64,000 bases of DNA from Nitratireductor basaltis (lineage in GTDB: Bacteria; Pseudomonadota; Alphaproteobacteria; Rhizobiales; Rhizobiaceae), in contig NZ_JMQM01000001.1 in the NCBI RefSeq assembly GCF_000733725.1, positions 496,001 through 560,000 on the forward strand, in the 5' to 3' direction. Shown piece after piece: positions 17,467-26,788 of this stretch. A model generated the notes under the pieces. That model was not told where the DNA came from. It saw only the letters and a list, made by a program, of their open reading frames with translations, and searched no databases. Position numbers and translations under genes: made by a program. How positions within the stretch are numbered: position 1 is the stretch's first letter; the number at the start of each line of letters is the position of its first letter.

Positions 17467-17964
17467 TTACTCAGGCACTTCAGCTCCAATCGCCTTCAGC
17501 CCCTCGATCGCGCATTCGGCGTCGATATCGCCTGATGGTGCGCCGCCGACGCCTATGCCGCCGACCAGTTGGCCGTTGATGCGGATGGGCAGGCCTCCGG
17601 CGAGGATGACGAGGCGGGGGTCCATGTCGCGCAGGCCGGCAAGCGGCGGGTTGCTGGCAATGCCTCCTGCCAGCGCGCCGGAGGGGCGACCCATCGACGC
17701 GGAGGTGAAGGCCTTGCCGGTGGCCGAACCATTGGTGTGCGGGCCTGCACCATCGCCATGGATCAGCACTGAAGTTTCGCCGCTGCGTGCCACGATGGCG
17801 GTGGTCACGGCGAAGCCCTTCGCCTTGCAGCTTTCAACGGCGGCATTGGCGGCCTCGACGGCCTTGGCGACGGGCAGATAGGCGGCGGTGGGCAGTTCAT
17901 CGGCCTGGGTAACAGTGCCTAGCGATACCAATGCGGCAGCGGCTGCGAGGATGATCTTCGTCAT
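17467..17964 (-). CDS. Secreted GlcG/HbpS heme-binding family protein
   Basis: 165 residues with a signal peptide (MTKIILAAAAALVSLGTVTQA, cleavage after the TQA region). The mature part has the GlcG/HbpS fold signature: a VEAANAAVESCKAKGF helix, GKAFTSASMGRPS, LVILAGGLPI and GQLVGGIGVGGAPSGDIDAE. Family members bind heme or small molecules and are exported to the periplasm. It stands alone near hemF, which is compatible with a heme-related role, but the ligand is inferred only from the family. Confidence 0.8.
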   Translation of the reverse strand: MTKIILAAAAALVSLGTVTQADELPTAAYLPVAKAVEAANAAVESCKAKGFAVTTAIVARSGETSVLIHGDGAGPHTNGSATGKAFTSASMGRPSGALAGGIASNPPLAGLRDMDPRLVILAGGLPIRINGQLVGGIGVGGAPSGDIDAECAIEGLKAIGAEVPE

Positions 17965-18116
17965 GAAATGAACCTTTGAAACATGGGTTGTAAAACCCGC
18001 ACAGGCTGCCAGGAAAATGCGGCGTATTTCTGGTTCAAGTCTATGATTTTACATAATTATTATGGGTTAGCCGCGTTCGCGCGCGCTTCACATCCCTGAA
18101 GATGGGGAAAGCTGCC

Positions 18117-18374
18117 TCAATCCGCCGTCGGCAGCCTGCGCATGGTGAACTCGATGACGTCGCCGGGGCGTTCGCACCAGCTTTCTATTTCGGTCCAGTA
18201 GGCTTGGCGGGGCCAGCGTTCCAGCCATTCGCGCGCCTTGGCGCGGGCCTGGGCGCGCGGGAGTTCGAAGGTCTCGCGCAGGAAGCCGTCCTTGGGCATT
18301 CGAACCGGCTCGGCGCGCCTCTTGTCGAGGCTGCGCTTCAACCCGTCCAGCGGTGGTTTGGCGGGTATGCGCAC
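18117..18374 (-). CDS. Small conserved hypothetical protein
   Basis: 85 residues starting at a GTG (18374) with AAGGAG 7 bases upstream. It is a soluble, basic and Trp-rich protein ([25 protein letters not shown]) with no recognised domain. It is transcribed divergently from hemF, with about 140 bases between starts. The good ribosome site and normal codon use support a real gene. Its family is not recognised. Confidence 0.6.
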   Translation of the reverse strand: MRIPAKPPLDGLKRSLDKRRAEPVRMPKDGFLRETFELPRAQARAKAREWLERWPRQAYWTEIESWCERPGDVIEFTMRRLPTAD

Positions 18375-18513
18375 GAAAGAACTCCTTGACCCGTCTGCTT
18401 TTCAGTTTAGGTCTCGGCGGGAAAATTTGCGAGTCATTTGTGAGACTTCCCGGACTGTCCTTGACCATATTGTCATGACGCACGACCCTTGTCCGGGAAC
18501 AGGATGGACCATC

Positions 18514-19428
18514 ATGGAACGACCAGAACTGCCTGCCGGCCTGCCCGACGATATCGAAGAGAAGAAGGAAAAGGCGCGGGCCTGGTTCGAGACCCTGCGC
18601 GACCGCATCTGCCACGGGCTGGAGCAGCTTGAGGACGAGCTTGAAGGCCCGATGTCGGACCACATGCCCGGCCGCTTCGAGCGCACGCCATGGCTGCGCC
18701 AGGAAGGCGAGGGCGGCGGCGGCGTCATGTCCATGATGCATGGCCGTGTCTTCGAGAAGGTTGGCGTGCACACCTCGACGGTCTTCGGCGAGTTCTCGCC
18801 CGAGTTTCGCAAGCAGATACCGGGTGCGGAGGAAGATCCGCGCTTCTGGGCCTCGGGCATCTCGCTGATTGCCCACCCGCAAAACCCGCATGTGCCGGCG
18901 GTACACATGAATACGCGCATGGTCGTCACCACCCGCAACTGGTTTGGCGGCGGGGCCGATCTCACCCCGATGCTGAGCGACCGGCGCAGCCAGGAGGACC
19001 CTGACGCGCAGGCCTTTCACAAGGCGCTGCAATTTGTCTGCGAGAAGCATTCCGCTGTGGCCGACCATGAGCGGCTGAAAGAGTGGTGCGACGAATATTT
19101 CTATCTGCCCCACCGGCAGGAGCCACGCGGCATTGGCGGCATCTTCTATGACTGGCTGAAATCGCCGGAGGAGGCGGGCGGCTGGGAGGCCGATTTCGCC
19201 TTCACGCAGGATGTGGGCCGCGCCTTCCTCATCATCTACCAGCGTCTGGTGCGCCAGAACTTCAACCGGAACTGGACGGATGCGGAGCGCGAGCAGCAGC
19301 TTGTCCAGCGCGGGCGCTATGTGGAATACAATCTGCTCTATGACCGCGGCACGATCTTCGGTCTCAAGACCGGCGGCAATGTGAACTCCATCCTGTCCAG
19401 CATGCCGCCCGTGGTGAAGTGGCCGTGA
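18514..19428 (+). CDS. hemF: Oxygen-dependent coproporphyrinogen III oxidase
   Basis: 304 residues from the ATG at 18514, which has AGGA 9 bases upstream; a longer open frame back to 18238 crosses the divergent gene. Family blocks are present: [63 protein letters not shown] and [17 protein letters not shown]. The enzyme converts coproporphyrinogen III to protoporphyrinogen IX with O2 in heme synthesis. The nearby petABC operon encodes heme proteins, but there is no sign of shared transcription. Confidence 0.95.
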   Translation: MERPELPAGLPDDIEEKKEKARAWFETLRDRICHGLEQLEDELEGPMSDHMPGRFERTPWLRQEGEGGGGVMSMMHGRVFEKVGVHTSTVFGEFSPEFRKQIPGAEEDPRFWASGISLIAHPQNPHVPAVHMNTRMVVTTRNWFGGGADLTPMLSDRRSQEDPDAQAFHKALQFVCEKHSAVADHERLKEWCDEYFYLPHRQEPRGIGGIFYDWLKSPEEAGGWEADFAFTQDVGRAFLIIYQRLVRQNFNRNWTDAEREQQLVQRGRYVEYNLLYDRGTIFGLKTGGNVNSILSSMPPVVKWP

Positions 19429-19476
19429 GGCGATCCGTTCCGGCCTGATCGTCTGCAATCACGAGAGGATCGCCAG

Positions 19477-19773
19477 ATGTCCAGCAGTACCGGCAACCGT
19501 CTTCAAACCGGCGTTCAGGTTCTCGACCACGAACTCGTCGAGGAAATGGCGGTTTCGCTCGGTGCGGCCGGAAGAAGCGCCGAGGAGGCCGTTTCGGCGC
19601 TCGATGGTCTGCCCGAGAGCGGCGAGCTTCGGGAGAAGCTCCTCAAGCAGGCGGCCGAGGCCGTCTATGCCTATTTCATCCAGCGCGAACTCTGCGGCCT
19701 TAAGCGTCATGACGAGGTGATCAGGGACATGGGCATCCCGCGCATGGTTCTGGCGCGCCTGGGCGCGCGCTAG
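19477..19773 (+). CDS. Small helical protein, DUF6665-like
   Basis: 98 residues with GAGGA just before the ATG. It is an all-helical, acidic protein (LDHELVEEMAVSLG, REKLLKQAAEAVYAYFIQRE) ending in a basic tail. It lies 48 bases after hemF on the same strand and may be co-transcribed. The pattern resembles the DUF6665 family of rhizobial proteins, but that match is from memory and the function is unknown. Confidence 0.65.
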   Translation: MSSSTGNRLQTGVQVLDHELVEEMAVSLGAAGRSAEEAVSALDGLPESGELREKLLKQAAEAVYAYFIQRELCGLKRHDEVIRDMGIPRMVLARLGAR

Positions 19774-20067
19774 CCGCGGAAGCGCGAATCTCCATGGGCA
19801 GCCAGATGGCCATTTTAGGGCGGGAAGGGAGAGTGTCCGGGCCTGTCCGGCGGCGCCATAAGTGCCTCTGGCTGTGTATTCAAGGCTTTCACCCGCGACA
19901 ATCTGCCCACAAGGGGCTTGTGTGTCTGGACAAGTGAAAGATGCGAGCATAGAAACCAACGCGAATTGCCGGGGGAACAGGCAGCCTGTTGCGACCAATC
20001 CGACGGGCGCTTTGGCATAGATGCACCTTCCTTCCGGCACTTACCGAGGTGAAAGGACCACTGTGCC

Positions 20068-20631
20068 GTGAGCGCTAGCGATTCGACCGAACATACCCGT
20101 CGCGATTTTCTCTATGTGGCAACCGGCATGGCCGGTGTGGTGGGCGCCGCAGGCGTCGCCTGGCCGTTTATCGATCAGATGCGTCCAGACGCATCGACGC
20201 GTGCCCTTGCTTCCATTCAGGTGGATGTCTCCGGCGTCGAGCCGGGCATGAGCCTGACGGTGAAGTGGCGCGGCAAGCCCGTCTTCATTCGCAACCGTAC
20301 CGAAGCCGAGATCGAGGCCGCCCGCGAAGTGGCCATCGAGGATCTCAAGGACCCGATTGCGCGCAACGAGAATCTTTCAGGCGAAGTGCCGGCCACCGAT
20401 GAGGCCCGTTCGGCCGGTGAAGGCCGTGAGAACTGGCTGGTGATGGTTGGCGTCTGCACCCATCTGGGCTGCGTGCCGCTTGGCCAGGCCGGTGATTTCG
20501 GCGGGTGGTTCTGCCCCTGCCACGGTTCGCACTACGACACTGCGGGACGCATCCGCAAAGGCCCGGCGCCGACGAACCTTCCGGTTCCAACGCTCACCTT
20601 CGTCAATGATACGACGATCGAGATCGGCTAA
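20068..20631 (+). CDS. petA: Ubiquinol-cytochrome c reductase Rieske iron-sulfur subunit
   Basis: 187 residues starting at GTG. The N-terminus has a twin-arginine signal-anchor ([20 protein letters not shown]), as expected for a Rieske protein exported folded. The [2Fe-2S] ligands are in [10 protein letters not shown] and CPCHGSHYD, both complete. In complex III it takes electrons from ubiquinol and passes them to cytochrome c1 on the periplasmic side. It is followed 18 bases later by petB. The 294 bases before it hold no gene and should contain the operon promoter, although no clear -35/-10 pair was picked out. Confidence 0.97.
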   Translation: MSASDSTEHTRRDFLYVATGMAGVVGAAGVAWPFIDQMRPDASTRALASIQVDVSGVEPGMSLTVKWRGKPVFIRNRTEAEIEAAREVAIEDLKDPIARNENLSGEVPATDEARSAGEGRENWLVMVGVCTHLGCVPLGQAGDFGGWFCPCHGSHYDTAGRIRKGPAPTNLPVPTLTFVNDTTIEIG

Positions 20632-20649
20632 GGGCAGGGAGAGAAGAAT

Positions 20650-21936
20650 ATGAGCAGCGGACACTCTACCTACACGCCGAAGACCGGCTTTGGTCGCTGG
20701 ATGGATGCGCGCATGCCTTTGCCGCGCCTCGTCTATGATTCCTTCGTGGCCTATCCGGTGCCACGCAATCTGAACTACGCCTACACCTTCGGCGGCATCC
20801 TGAGCCTCATGCTGATGGCCCAGATCCTGACCGGCGTGGTGCTGGCCATGCATTATGCAGCCAACACGGAAATCGCGTTCCTCTCGGTCGAGAAGATCAT
20901 GCGCGACGTCAATTCCGGCTGGCTTCTTCGCTATCTGCACGCCAATGGCGCGTCGATGTTCTTCATCGCCGTCTATATCCACATCTTCCGCGGTCTCTAT
21001 TACGGCTCCTACAAGGCGCCGCGCGAGCTTCTGTGGATCCTGGGCTGCATCATCTATCTCCTGATGATGGCGACCGCCTTCATGGGCTATGTGCTGCCCT
21101 GGGGCCAGATGTCCTTCTGGGGAGCAACGGTCATCACCGGCTTCTTCACCGCAATTCCCGTGGTCGGCAGCTGGATCCAGGAACTGCTTCTGGGCGGCTT
21201 TGCCGTTGGCGATCCGACGCTCAACCGCTTCTTCTCGCTTCACTATCTTCTGCCCTTCATGATCGCCGGCGTCGTGGTTCTCCACGTCTGGGCGCTGCAT
21301 GTGACGGGGCAGACGAACCCGACGGGCATCGAGGTGAAGTCGAAGACGGACACGGTTGCCTTCACGCCCTATGCGACGGTGAAGGACGCCTTCGCGATGG
21401 TGCTGTTCCTCATCCTGTTCGCCTATTTCGTCTTCTACATCCCGAACTATCTGGGACATGCGGACAACTATATCGAGGCGGACCCGCTCAACACGCCGGC
21501 TCACATCGTTCCGGAATGGTACTTCCTGCCCTTCTACGCGATCCTGCGTGCCATCACCTTCAATATCGGCCCGATCGACTCCAAGCTTGGCGGCGTCCTG
21601 GCCATGTTCGGCGCAATCGCGGTGCTCTTCGTGGTGCCGTGGCTTGATACCTCGAAGGTACGCTCGGCAGTCTACCGCCCGTGGTACAAGCTCTTCTTCT
21701 GGCTCTTCGTCGTGAACGCCATCTTCCTTGGCTGGCTCGGTTCGCGGCCTGCGGAAGGTGTCTATGTGGCGCTGGCACAGGTATCGACGCTGTACTACTT
21801 CGCATTCTTCATCGTCATCATGCCGGTTCTCGGCCTGATCGAGACCCCGCGGCGCCTGCCGAACTCGATCACCGAGGCTGTTCTTGAAAAGAAGAAGGGC
21901 GGCAAGTCGACCATCGCGCCGGCCGCAGCCGAATGA
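20650..21936 (+). CDS. petB: Cytochrome b subunit of bc1 complex
   Basis: 428 residues, preceded by GGGAGAGAAG. It has about eight to nine membrane helices, with the heme-ligand helices containing [34 protein letters not shown] and LHVWALH. The ubiquinol-site PEWY motif is present as [17 protein letters not shown]. It houses hemes bL and bH and both quinone sites of complex III. It lies between petA and petC, and the petC frame begins within or just after its end. Confidence 0.97.
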   Translation: MSSGHSTYTPKTGFGRWMDARMPLPRLVYDSFVAYPVPRNLNYAYTFGGILSLMLMAQILTGVVLAMHYAANTEIAFLSVEKIMRDVNSGWLLRYLHANGASMFFIAVYIHIFRGLYYGSYKAPRELLWILGCIIYLLMMATAFMGYVLPWGQMSFWGATVITGFFTAIPVVGSWIQELLLGGFAVGDPTLNRFFSLHYLLPFMIAGVVVLHVWALHVTGQTNPTGIEVKSKTDTVAFTPYATVKDAFAMVLFLILFAYFVFYIPNYLGHADNYIEADPLNTPAHIVPEWYFLPFYAILRAITFNIGPIDSKLGGVLAMFGAIAVLFVVPWLDTSKVRSAVYRPWYKLFFWLFVVNAIFLGWLGSRPAEGVYVALAQVSTLYYFAFFIVIMPVLGLIETPRRLPNSITEAVLEKKKGGKSTIAPAAAE

Positions 21937-21968
21937 TGATCGAGCGCATGCGCAAAGGAATGTTGAAC

Positions 21969-22793
21969 ATGAAACTTCTCCTCAATGGGTTCGCAGCGCT
22001 CGGCCTTGGCCTCCTGACGGCTGCTTCCGCCAGTGCTGCCGAATATCCGATCAAGAAGCCGGTCGAGCAGGACTGGTCCTTCGAAGGTCCTTTCGGCACC
22101 TATGACCGCGGTCAGCTGCAGCGCGGCTTCAAGGTCTATCGCGAGGTTTGCGCCTCCTGTCACTCGCTCAACCTGGTGGCCTTCCGCACGCTGGAAGATC
22201 TGGGTTATTCGGAAGAGCAGGTGCGTGCACTGGCCAGCGAATACGAAGTACAGGACGGTCCGGATGATGCGGGTGACATGTTCACCCGTCCCGCAACCCC
22301 GTCGGACTACTTCCCCGCACCCTTCGAAAATCCACAGCAGGCGGCAGCTTCCAATAATGGTGCCTATCCGCCGGATCTGTCGCTGATGGCAAAGGCGCGT
22401 ACGGCCGAGCGTGGTTTCCCGACCTTCGTCTTCGACATCTTTACCCAATATGCCGAAGGTGGTGTGGACTATGTCTACAATCTGCTTACCGGCTATGAGG
22501 AAGATTCCCACGGTCACGAAGTGCCGCCCGGCACCTATTACAACCCGTACTTCCTGAAGGCGGCATCGCTCGCCATGGCTCCGCCGCTCTCCGATGGCGT
22601 CGTCGCCTATGAAGACGGTGCGCCCGAGACGGTTGACCAGTATGCGCGTGATGTCTCCGCGTTCCTGATGTGGACCGCAGAGCCGCATATGGAAGCGCGC
22701 AAGTCGACCGGCTTCGTGGTCATGGTCTTCCTGGTGCTCTTCGGCGGTCTGATGTATCTGACCAAGCGCAAGATCTGGGCAGAAGCACACTGA
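21969..22793 (+). CDS. petC: Cytochrome c1 of bc1 complex
   Basis: 274 residues from the ATG at 21969, with AAGGAA 9 bases upstream; ATGs at 21933 (overlapping the petB stop) and 21960 are alternatives that only lengthen the signal peptide. After a cleavable signal (LLTAASASAA), the heme c site is CASCHSLN, and the sixth ligand is the Met in KAASLAMAPPLSD. A C-terminal helix (GFVVMVFLVLFGGLMYL) anchors it with the heme domain in the periplasm. It ends the petABC operon and is followed by a strong terminator. Confidence 0.96.
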   Translation: MKLLLNGFAALGLGLLTAASASAAEYPIKKPVEQDWSFEGPFGTYDRGQLQRGFKVYREVCASCHSLNLVAFRTLEDLGYSEEQVRALASEYEVQDGPDDAGDMFTRPATPSDYFPAPFENPQQAAASNNGAYPPDLSLMAKARTAERGFPTFVFDIFTQYAEGGVDYVYNLLTGYEEDSHGHEVPPGTYYNPYFLKAASLAMAPPLSDGVVAYEDGAPETVDQYARDVSAFLMWTAEPHMEARKSTGFVVMVFLVLFGGLMYLTKRKIWAEAH

Positions 22794-22813
22794 AGCTTCG
22801 CCTCATGTGATTG

Positions 22814-22837
22814 AAAGGGCGCTACGGCGCCCTTTTT
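22814..22837 (+). terminator. Terminator of petABC
   Basis: AAAGGGCGC (22814-22822) and GCGCCCTTT (22827-22835) form a 9-bp perfect stem with a TACG loop, running into five T. It lies 21 bases after the petC stop. Confidence 0.9.
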
Positions 22838-22905
22838 CATGTCTGCGGTGCTGACTTGAACTGGCGGCAATTACGCCGCAAAAGGATATGCCAAGGGGCT
22901 TGTCG

Positions 22906-23451
22906 ATGAAACAAACGCTTGAACAGACGCTGCGTGCGGCGATCCGCACCATTCCGGACTATCCCAAGCCCGGCATCCAGTTTCGCGACATCACCACATT
23001 GCTGGGTGACGCACGAGCATTCCGCCGCTCTGTGGACGAGCTCGTGCATCCCTATGCGGGCATGAAGGTCGACAAGATTGCCGGTATAGAAGCACGCGGC
23101 TTCATTCTCGGTGGTGCAATGGCGCACCAGCTGTCATCCGGCTTCATTCCGATCCGCAAGAAGGGCAAGCTCCCGCATGAGACGGTGCGCGTCGCCTACA
23201 GCCTCGAATATGGCATCGACGAGATGGAGATGCATCGCGACGCGGTAAAGGAAGGCGAGAAGGTCATTCTGGTCGACGACCTCATCGCTACAGGTGGCAC
23301 CGCCGAAGGCGCGGTAAAGCTTCTGCGCCAGATGGGTGCGCAGATCGTAGCGGCCTGCTTCGTCATCGACCTGCCGGATCTCGGTGGCCGTGCGAAACTG
23401 GAAGCGCTTGGCGTCGAGGTGAACACGCTCATCGCCTATGAGGGCGACTGA
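22906..23451 (+). CDS. apt: Adenine phosphoribosyltransferase
   Basis: 181 residues from the ATG at 22906, which has AAGGGG 7 bases upstream; the ATG at 22888 has its ribosome site too close. The sequence shows [29 protein letters not shown] and the PRPP-binding loop [14 protein letters not shown]. It salvages adenine to AMP with PRPP. The gene follows petABC beyond a terminator, so it has its own promoter. Its end overlaps the convergent MaoC gene by 16 bases. Confidence 0.96.
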   Translation: MKQTLEQTLRAAIRTIPDYPKPGIQFRDITTLLGDARAFRRSVDELVHPYAGMKVDKIAGIEARGFILGGAMAHQLSSGFIPIRKKGKLPHETVRVAYSLEYGIDEMEMHRDAVKEGEKVILVDDLIATGGTAEGAVKLLRQMGAQIVAACFVIDLPDLGGRAKLEALGVEVNTLIAYEGD

Positions 23452-23930
23452 GCTTTCTCCTCGTGGCGGGCATGATGGAAAAGCACCGCGCTTTCAAAAC
23501 TCATGACCCGCTCGCCCTCTTGATTGTCCGCAGTAGCAAGACCGTTCAACACGTACCAGCCGGGGCGCGAGGTGAGAGGGCGGAAGCCTATCGATTGCCG
23601 CGCAAAGGTGAGTGTGTCACCTGCATAGGCAGGCTTCAGCCATCTCAGGTCACGAAAGCCCGGTGAAGGGCCAAATATGGGGGCAGGTCCTTCCCCTTGC
23701 CATTCCGCCTCACCAAAACCGGCGGCAACATTGTATTTCATCCAAAGTGCGCATGTATGCCAGCCGGAGGCGCATAGCCCGCCGAGAACGCTTTTGCGCG
23801 CAGCCTCTTCGTCCGTATGGAAAAGCTGCGGGTCATATTTGCGGGCAAAGTGCAGTATTTCGCCTGTTTCCAGCCGGTGTGCGCCAATAACGACCGTGCG
23901 GCCTATCTGGAGAAACTCTTCAAGCGTCAT
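23436..23930 (-). CDS. MaoC-like hotdog dehydratase (second of pair)
   Basis: 164 residues with a single hotdog fold. The hydratase motif is near residue 32: [15 protein letters not shown], with the Asp and His expected for catalysis, followed by [10 protein letters not shown]. It is related to the next gene upstream, which it overlaps by 11 bases, so the two probably form a heterodimeric or tandem (R)-hydratase. Substrates in this family are enoyl-CoA or mesaconyl-CoA-like thioesters; the actual one is not determinable. It converges on apt. Confidence 0.85.
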   Translation of the reverse strand: MTLEEFLQIGRTVVIGAHRLETGEILHFARKYDPQLFHTDEEAARKSVLGGLCASGWHTCALWMKYNVAAGFGEAEWQGEGPAPIFGPSPGFRDLRWLKPAYAGDTLTFARQSIGFRPLTSRPGWYVLNGLATADNQEGERVMSFESAVLFHHARHEEKAQSPS

Positions 23931-24402
23931 CGCGGTCTCGGCGTTTGCGGAACATGATCGGGTTCTGCAGCTGTAGTACGACTTCGCCGTGCTGGTTTCG
24001 AAGCTCGTGCCGCAACGTGACCATCCCGAGTTCCGGTCGGGATTTCAGTTCGCGTTTGGCGATAACCGTGGAGCGACCGGACAGAATGTCACCGGCCATG
24101 ACCGGTTTTTTCCACTTCAGTGTCTCGATACCGGGAGACCCCTGCGAGCTTGAGGACAACAGGAATGCGTCGCACATCATGCGCATGAAGATCGCGTTTG
24201 TGTGCCAACCCGATGCTGCAAGACCGCCGAGCAGGGAGGCGCGTCCGCTTTCCTCGTTCAAATGCATGGGTTGCGGATCGAATTCGCTCGCAAATTCGAC
24301 GATCTCCTCGGCACTGACCTCACGCGATCCGAGGTCGATTTCCGCACCCTGCTCGAAGTCCTCAAAGGTCCGGTATGCTGGGATTTTGGTGGTGTCGTTC
24401 AT
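23920..24402 (-). CDS. MaoC-like hotdog dehydratase (first of pair)
   Basis: 160 residues from the ATG at 24402; the open frame to 24459 overlaps the LysE gene and is not used. It contains FASEFDPQPMHLNEE and GGLAASGWHTNA, the same motif block as its partner, indicating a duplication. It sits 4 bases after the LysE-family gene and overlaps its paralogue. It probably contributes half of an enoyl-CoA hydratase-type enzyme. The pathway is unknown. Confidence 0.85.
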   Translation of the reverse strand: MNDTTKIPAYRTFEDFEQGAEIDLGSREVSAEEIVEFASEFDPQPMHLNEESGRASLLGGLAASGWHTNAIFMRMMCDAFLLSSSSQGSPGIETLKWKKPVMAGDILSGRSTVIAKRELKSRPELGMVTLRHELRNQHGEVVLQLQNPIMFRKRRDRDDA

Positions 24403-24406
24403 GAAT

Positions 24407-25015
24407 TCACTGACGGGAAAAGGCCATGGATGCGCCGGAGAGTATGAGTGCGCCTCCAACGAAGCGGTTGAGGTTCACGAAGACCCGGGCCGACTTCAGT
24501 GCCTTGCCCAATAGTGTGCCGCCCAGGGCGTAGGCCAGAACGGCCAGAACTTCCAGGAGAAGGAACACAATGCCCATCTTGATAAGCTGCGGCTGAGCGG
24601 CCATGGCGGGATCGATGAACTGCGGAAAGAATGCGGTGAAGATGGCAATCGCCTTTGGGTTGCCGATGGCAATGAAGAAGTCACGCCGCATCAGTGCGCG
24701 CAGAGCCACATCGCCGCTCTGGCTCGTCGCCAGCGCCCTCGCATGCCTCAGGAAACGTATGCCGACATAGATCAGGTAGGCAGCACCTGCGAGCTTCACG
24801 AGGGTGAAGGCGAAGGCAGAGGTGGCCAGCACCGCTCCAAGTCCGACGATGGTGACGGCGATGAGGATGACGAATGCCGGCATCCGTCCCATGCCGCCTG
24901 CCAGGGCCGGCAGCAGACCGAGACGCGCAGCATTCGAAAATACAAGCATGTTGTTCGGCCCCGGTGCGCAATTGAGCGCAAAACAGGCCGGTATGAACAG
25001 TGCCCATGTGATCAC
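24407..25015 (-). CDS. LysE/RhtB family amino-acid exporter
   Basis: 202 residues from the GTG at 25015, with GGAGG 7 bases upstream; a TTG at 25039 gives a longer frame without that site. Six hydrophobic helices fit the LysE fold, and the family signature CAPGPNNMLVFSNAARLG follows helix 1, with RRDFFIAIGNPKAIAIFTAFFPQF in the middle. It is predicted to export an amino acid or derivative across the inner membrane. It is operonic with the two MaoC genes. Confidence 0.9.
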   Translation of the reverse strand: MITWALFIPACFALNCAPGPNNMLVFSNAARLGLLPALAGGMGRMPAFVILIAVTIVGLGAVLATSAFAFTLVKLAGAAYLIYVGIRFLRHARALATSQSGDVALRALMRRDFFIAIGNPKAIAIFTAFFPQFIDPAMAAQPQLIKMGIVFLLLEVLAVLAYALGGTLLGKALKSARVFVNLNRFVGGALILSGASMAFSRQ

Positions 25016-25122
25016 GTCAGATCCTCCCTCGGGGAACAACCTATCTCATGAAGCACAGATGTGAAGCACCAGACGGGAGTTGAGGAAAGGCCAGCATGGA
25101 CTCTGCCGCCCACGCAGGTGGT

Positions 25123-25698
25123 TCAGGCGTGGGTGAAGAGCAGTCCGAACCCGGCAAGCACGGTGAGCGCGCCCAGAGCCTGTGTCGCCCAGGGGGCTGC
25201 GATGTGCCTCGAGAAACCTGCGACAGCTATGCCTGCCGCATGCAGGCATGCGGTGCCGAGGATCAGCCCCGCCAAATATTGCATGATCGTGCCATCGATC
25301 GGGTAGGCGACGCCGTGCACGTAACCGTGCAGCAATGCGAATACCGCGATCAGAGCGGCTCCGGCAGCAATGTGCAGCTTGGCCGCAAAGGTGATCATGA
25401 GGCCAAGGACCAGGATCGATGTCAGTATGCCCGGCTCGACAAAGGGTATGGAGAATCCTGCAGATGCCGCCGCGCTGCCGCCGACCATGATGATGATGAA
25501 GCAGACCGGCCAAGCCCAGACAGCGCGTCCGCCCGATTGTGCAGCCCACACGCCAACTGCAATCATTGCGAGCAGATGATGGACGCCGGAGATCGGGTGC
25601 AGAAGGCCGTCGATCAGTGAAATACTGAAGGGTGGATGTGCCATTGCCTCAGCTGGCAGAACCATCGTGCCGACAATAACCGAAAGCAGTCGCTTCAT
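25123..25698 (-). CDS. HupE/UreJ family metal-permease-like protein
   Basis: 191 residues from the ATG at 25698; a longer frame to 25824 is unlikely. A signal peptide ending AEAMAHP gives a mature N-terminus starting with His, as is common in HupE proteins. The family motif HPISGVHHLLAMIAVGVWAAQ is present and a HGYVHG block follows; about six helices. Family members are linked to nickel or cobalt uptake. No hydrogenase or urease gene is in the window, so the metal is uncertain. The LysE gene follows about 108 bases downstream. Confidence 0.88.
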   Translation of the reverse strand: MKRLLSVIVGTMVLPAEAMAHPPFSISLIDGLLHPISGVHHLLAMIAVGVWAAQSGGRAVWAWPVCFIIIMVGGSAAASAGFSIPFVEPGILTSILVLGLMITFAAKLHIAAGAALIAVFALLHGYVHGVAYPIDGTIMQYLAGLILGTACLHAAGIAVAGFSRHIAAPWATQALGALTVLAGFGLLFTHA

Positions 25699-25949
25699 GC
25701 GGTAGTATCCCCTCAAGCGCGGCGAATTCGCCTTCGCATCCACCACCACAACAACTCCCATGAGCCGTTGCCTGTCCGCCGCGCTGACGCTGCGGTGCAA
25801 ACTCATGTGAGAGTTGTGGAGCAAATCCTGTGGTTGTCCTTTTCAACCATAGGACGCGCTTTGTCGAGGGCTGATTGTATCTGTCTACAGCTGAAGCAGG
25901 CTGGATCGCTAACAAAACCTTGCCGAGGCTTTTGAATTTGCTCTCAAAC

Positions 25950-25981
25950 AAAAAAAGCCCCGGTTTTTCGACCGGGGCTTT
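25950..25981 (-). terminator. Terminator of the peroxiredoxin gene
   Basis: On the minus strand AAAGCCCCGGT and ACCGGGGCTTT (+ strand 25954-25964 and 25971-25981) form an 11-bp stem, continuing into a run of T (seven A on the plus strand at 25950-25956). It lies 29 bases past the peroxiredoxin stop. Confidence 0.92.
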
Positions 25982-26009
25982 CCTGATTTGCGCTTGCCAG
26001 TTCGAGGGG

Positions 26010-26552
26010 TCAGGCCGCCTGGCTCTTCTCTGCGCGCAGATTTTCTAGAATGTTCTGCGGGGAAGAGACGCCGTATGGATCGCTCTGGCAATTGTCGGAA
26101 AAGCCTTCTTCCTCGAACCACTGCTCCACCAGACCGTTGTTGACAACGGCCGCATAGCGCCAGGAGCGCATCCCGAAGCCGAGATTGTCCTTGGCAACGA
26201 GCATGCCCATCTTGCGGGTGAACTCGCCGGAGCCGTCGGGAATGACCTTCACCTTCTCGATGCCCTGCTGCTTTGCCCAGGCGTTCATCACGAAGGCATC
26301 GTTGACGGAGATGCAGTAGATCTCGTCGATGCCTTCAGCCTTGAACTCGTCATGGAGCTTCTCGAAATCGGGAAGCTGGTAGGTGGAGCAGGTCGGGGTG
26401 AATGCGCCCGGCAGGGAGAACAGCACGACGCGCTTGCCGCTGAAGAAATCGGCAGTGGTCCTGTCTTCCCAGCGATATGGGTTCGGTCCTTCGATGGACT
26501 CGTCACGCACGCGGGTGCGGAAGGTGACGTCGGGGACTTTGCGGTTGAGCAT
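26010..26552 (-). CDS. Peroxiredoxin (Prx5-like)
   Basis: 180 residues. The peroxidatic Cys lies in PGAFTPTCSTYQLP, the hallmark of the Prx5/AhpE-type redoxin family, and a second Cys (DNCQSDPYG) near residue 158 could resolve. It reduces hydrogen peroxide and organic peroxides in the cytoplasm with glutaredoxin or thioredoxin. No fused glutaredoxin domain is present. It is monocistronic with its own strong terminator. The 236 bases upstream, to ychF, show no gene. Confidence 0.93.
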   Translation of the reverse strand: MLNRKVPDVTFRTRVRDESIEGPNPYRWEDRTTADFFSGKRVVLFSLPGAFTPTCSTYQLPDFEKLHDEFKAEGIDEIYCISVNDAFVMNAWAKQQGIEKVKVIPDGSGEFTRKMGMLVAKDNLGFGMRSWRYAAVVNNGLVEQWFEEEGFSDNCQSDPYGVSSPQNILENLRAEKSQAA

Positions 26553-26788
26553 TATCGGGCTCCTTCATGCGTATAGAAACGAAGCGCGCTGCGTTAACAG
26601 GCGCGTCATCAACAGAAACGGACGGATTTCCGGAATGCCCGGGGAGGGCAGGCATTCACGATGGCCGGAACATAGGCACGCAATATTGCAGTGCCAAGAC
26701 AGGGACCGAAAACTTGTTCTGAAAGCGTGTGATAGCCACAGGTTTCTCGCCGCAATCCGGCGGGGCAGACCTGTGGCCAAGCACGTCT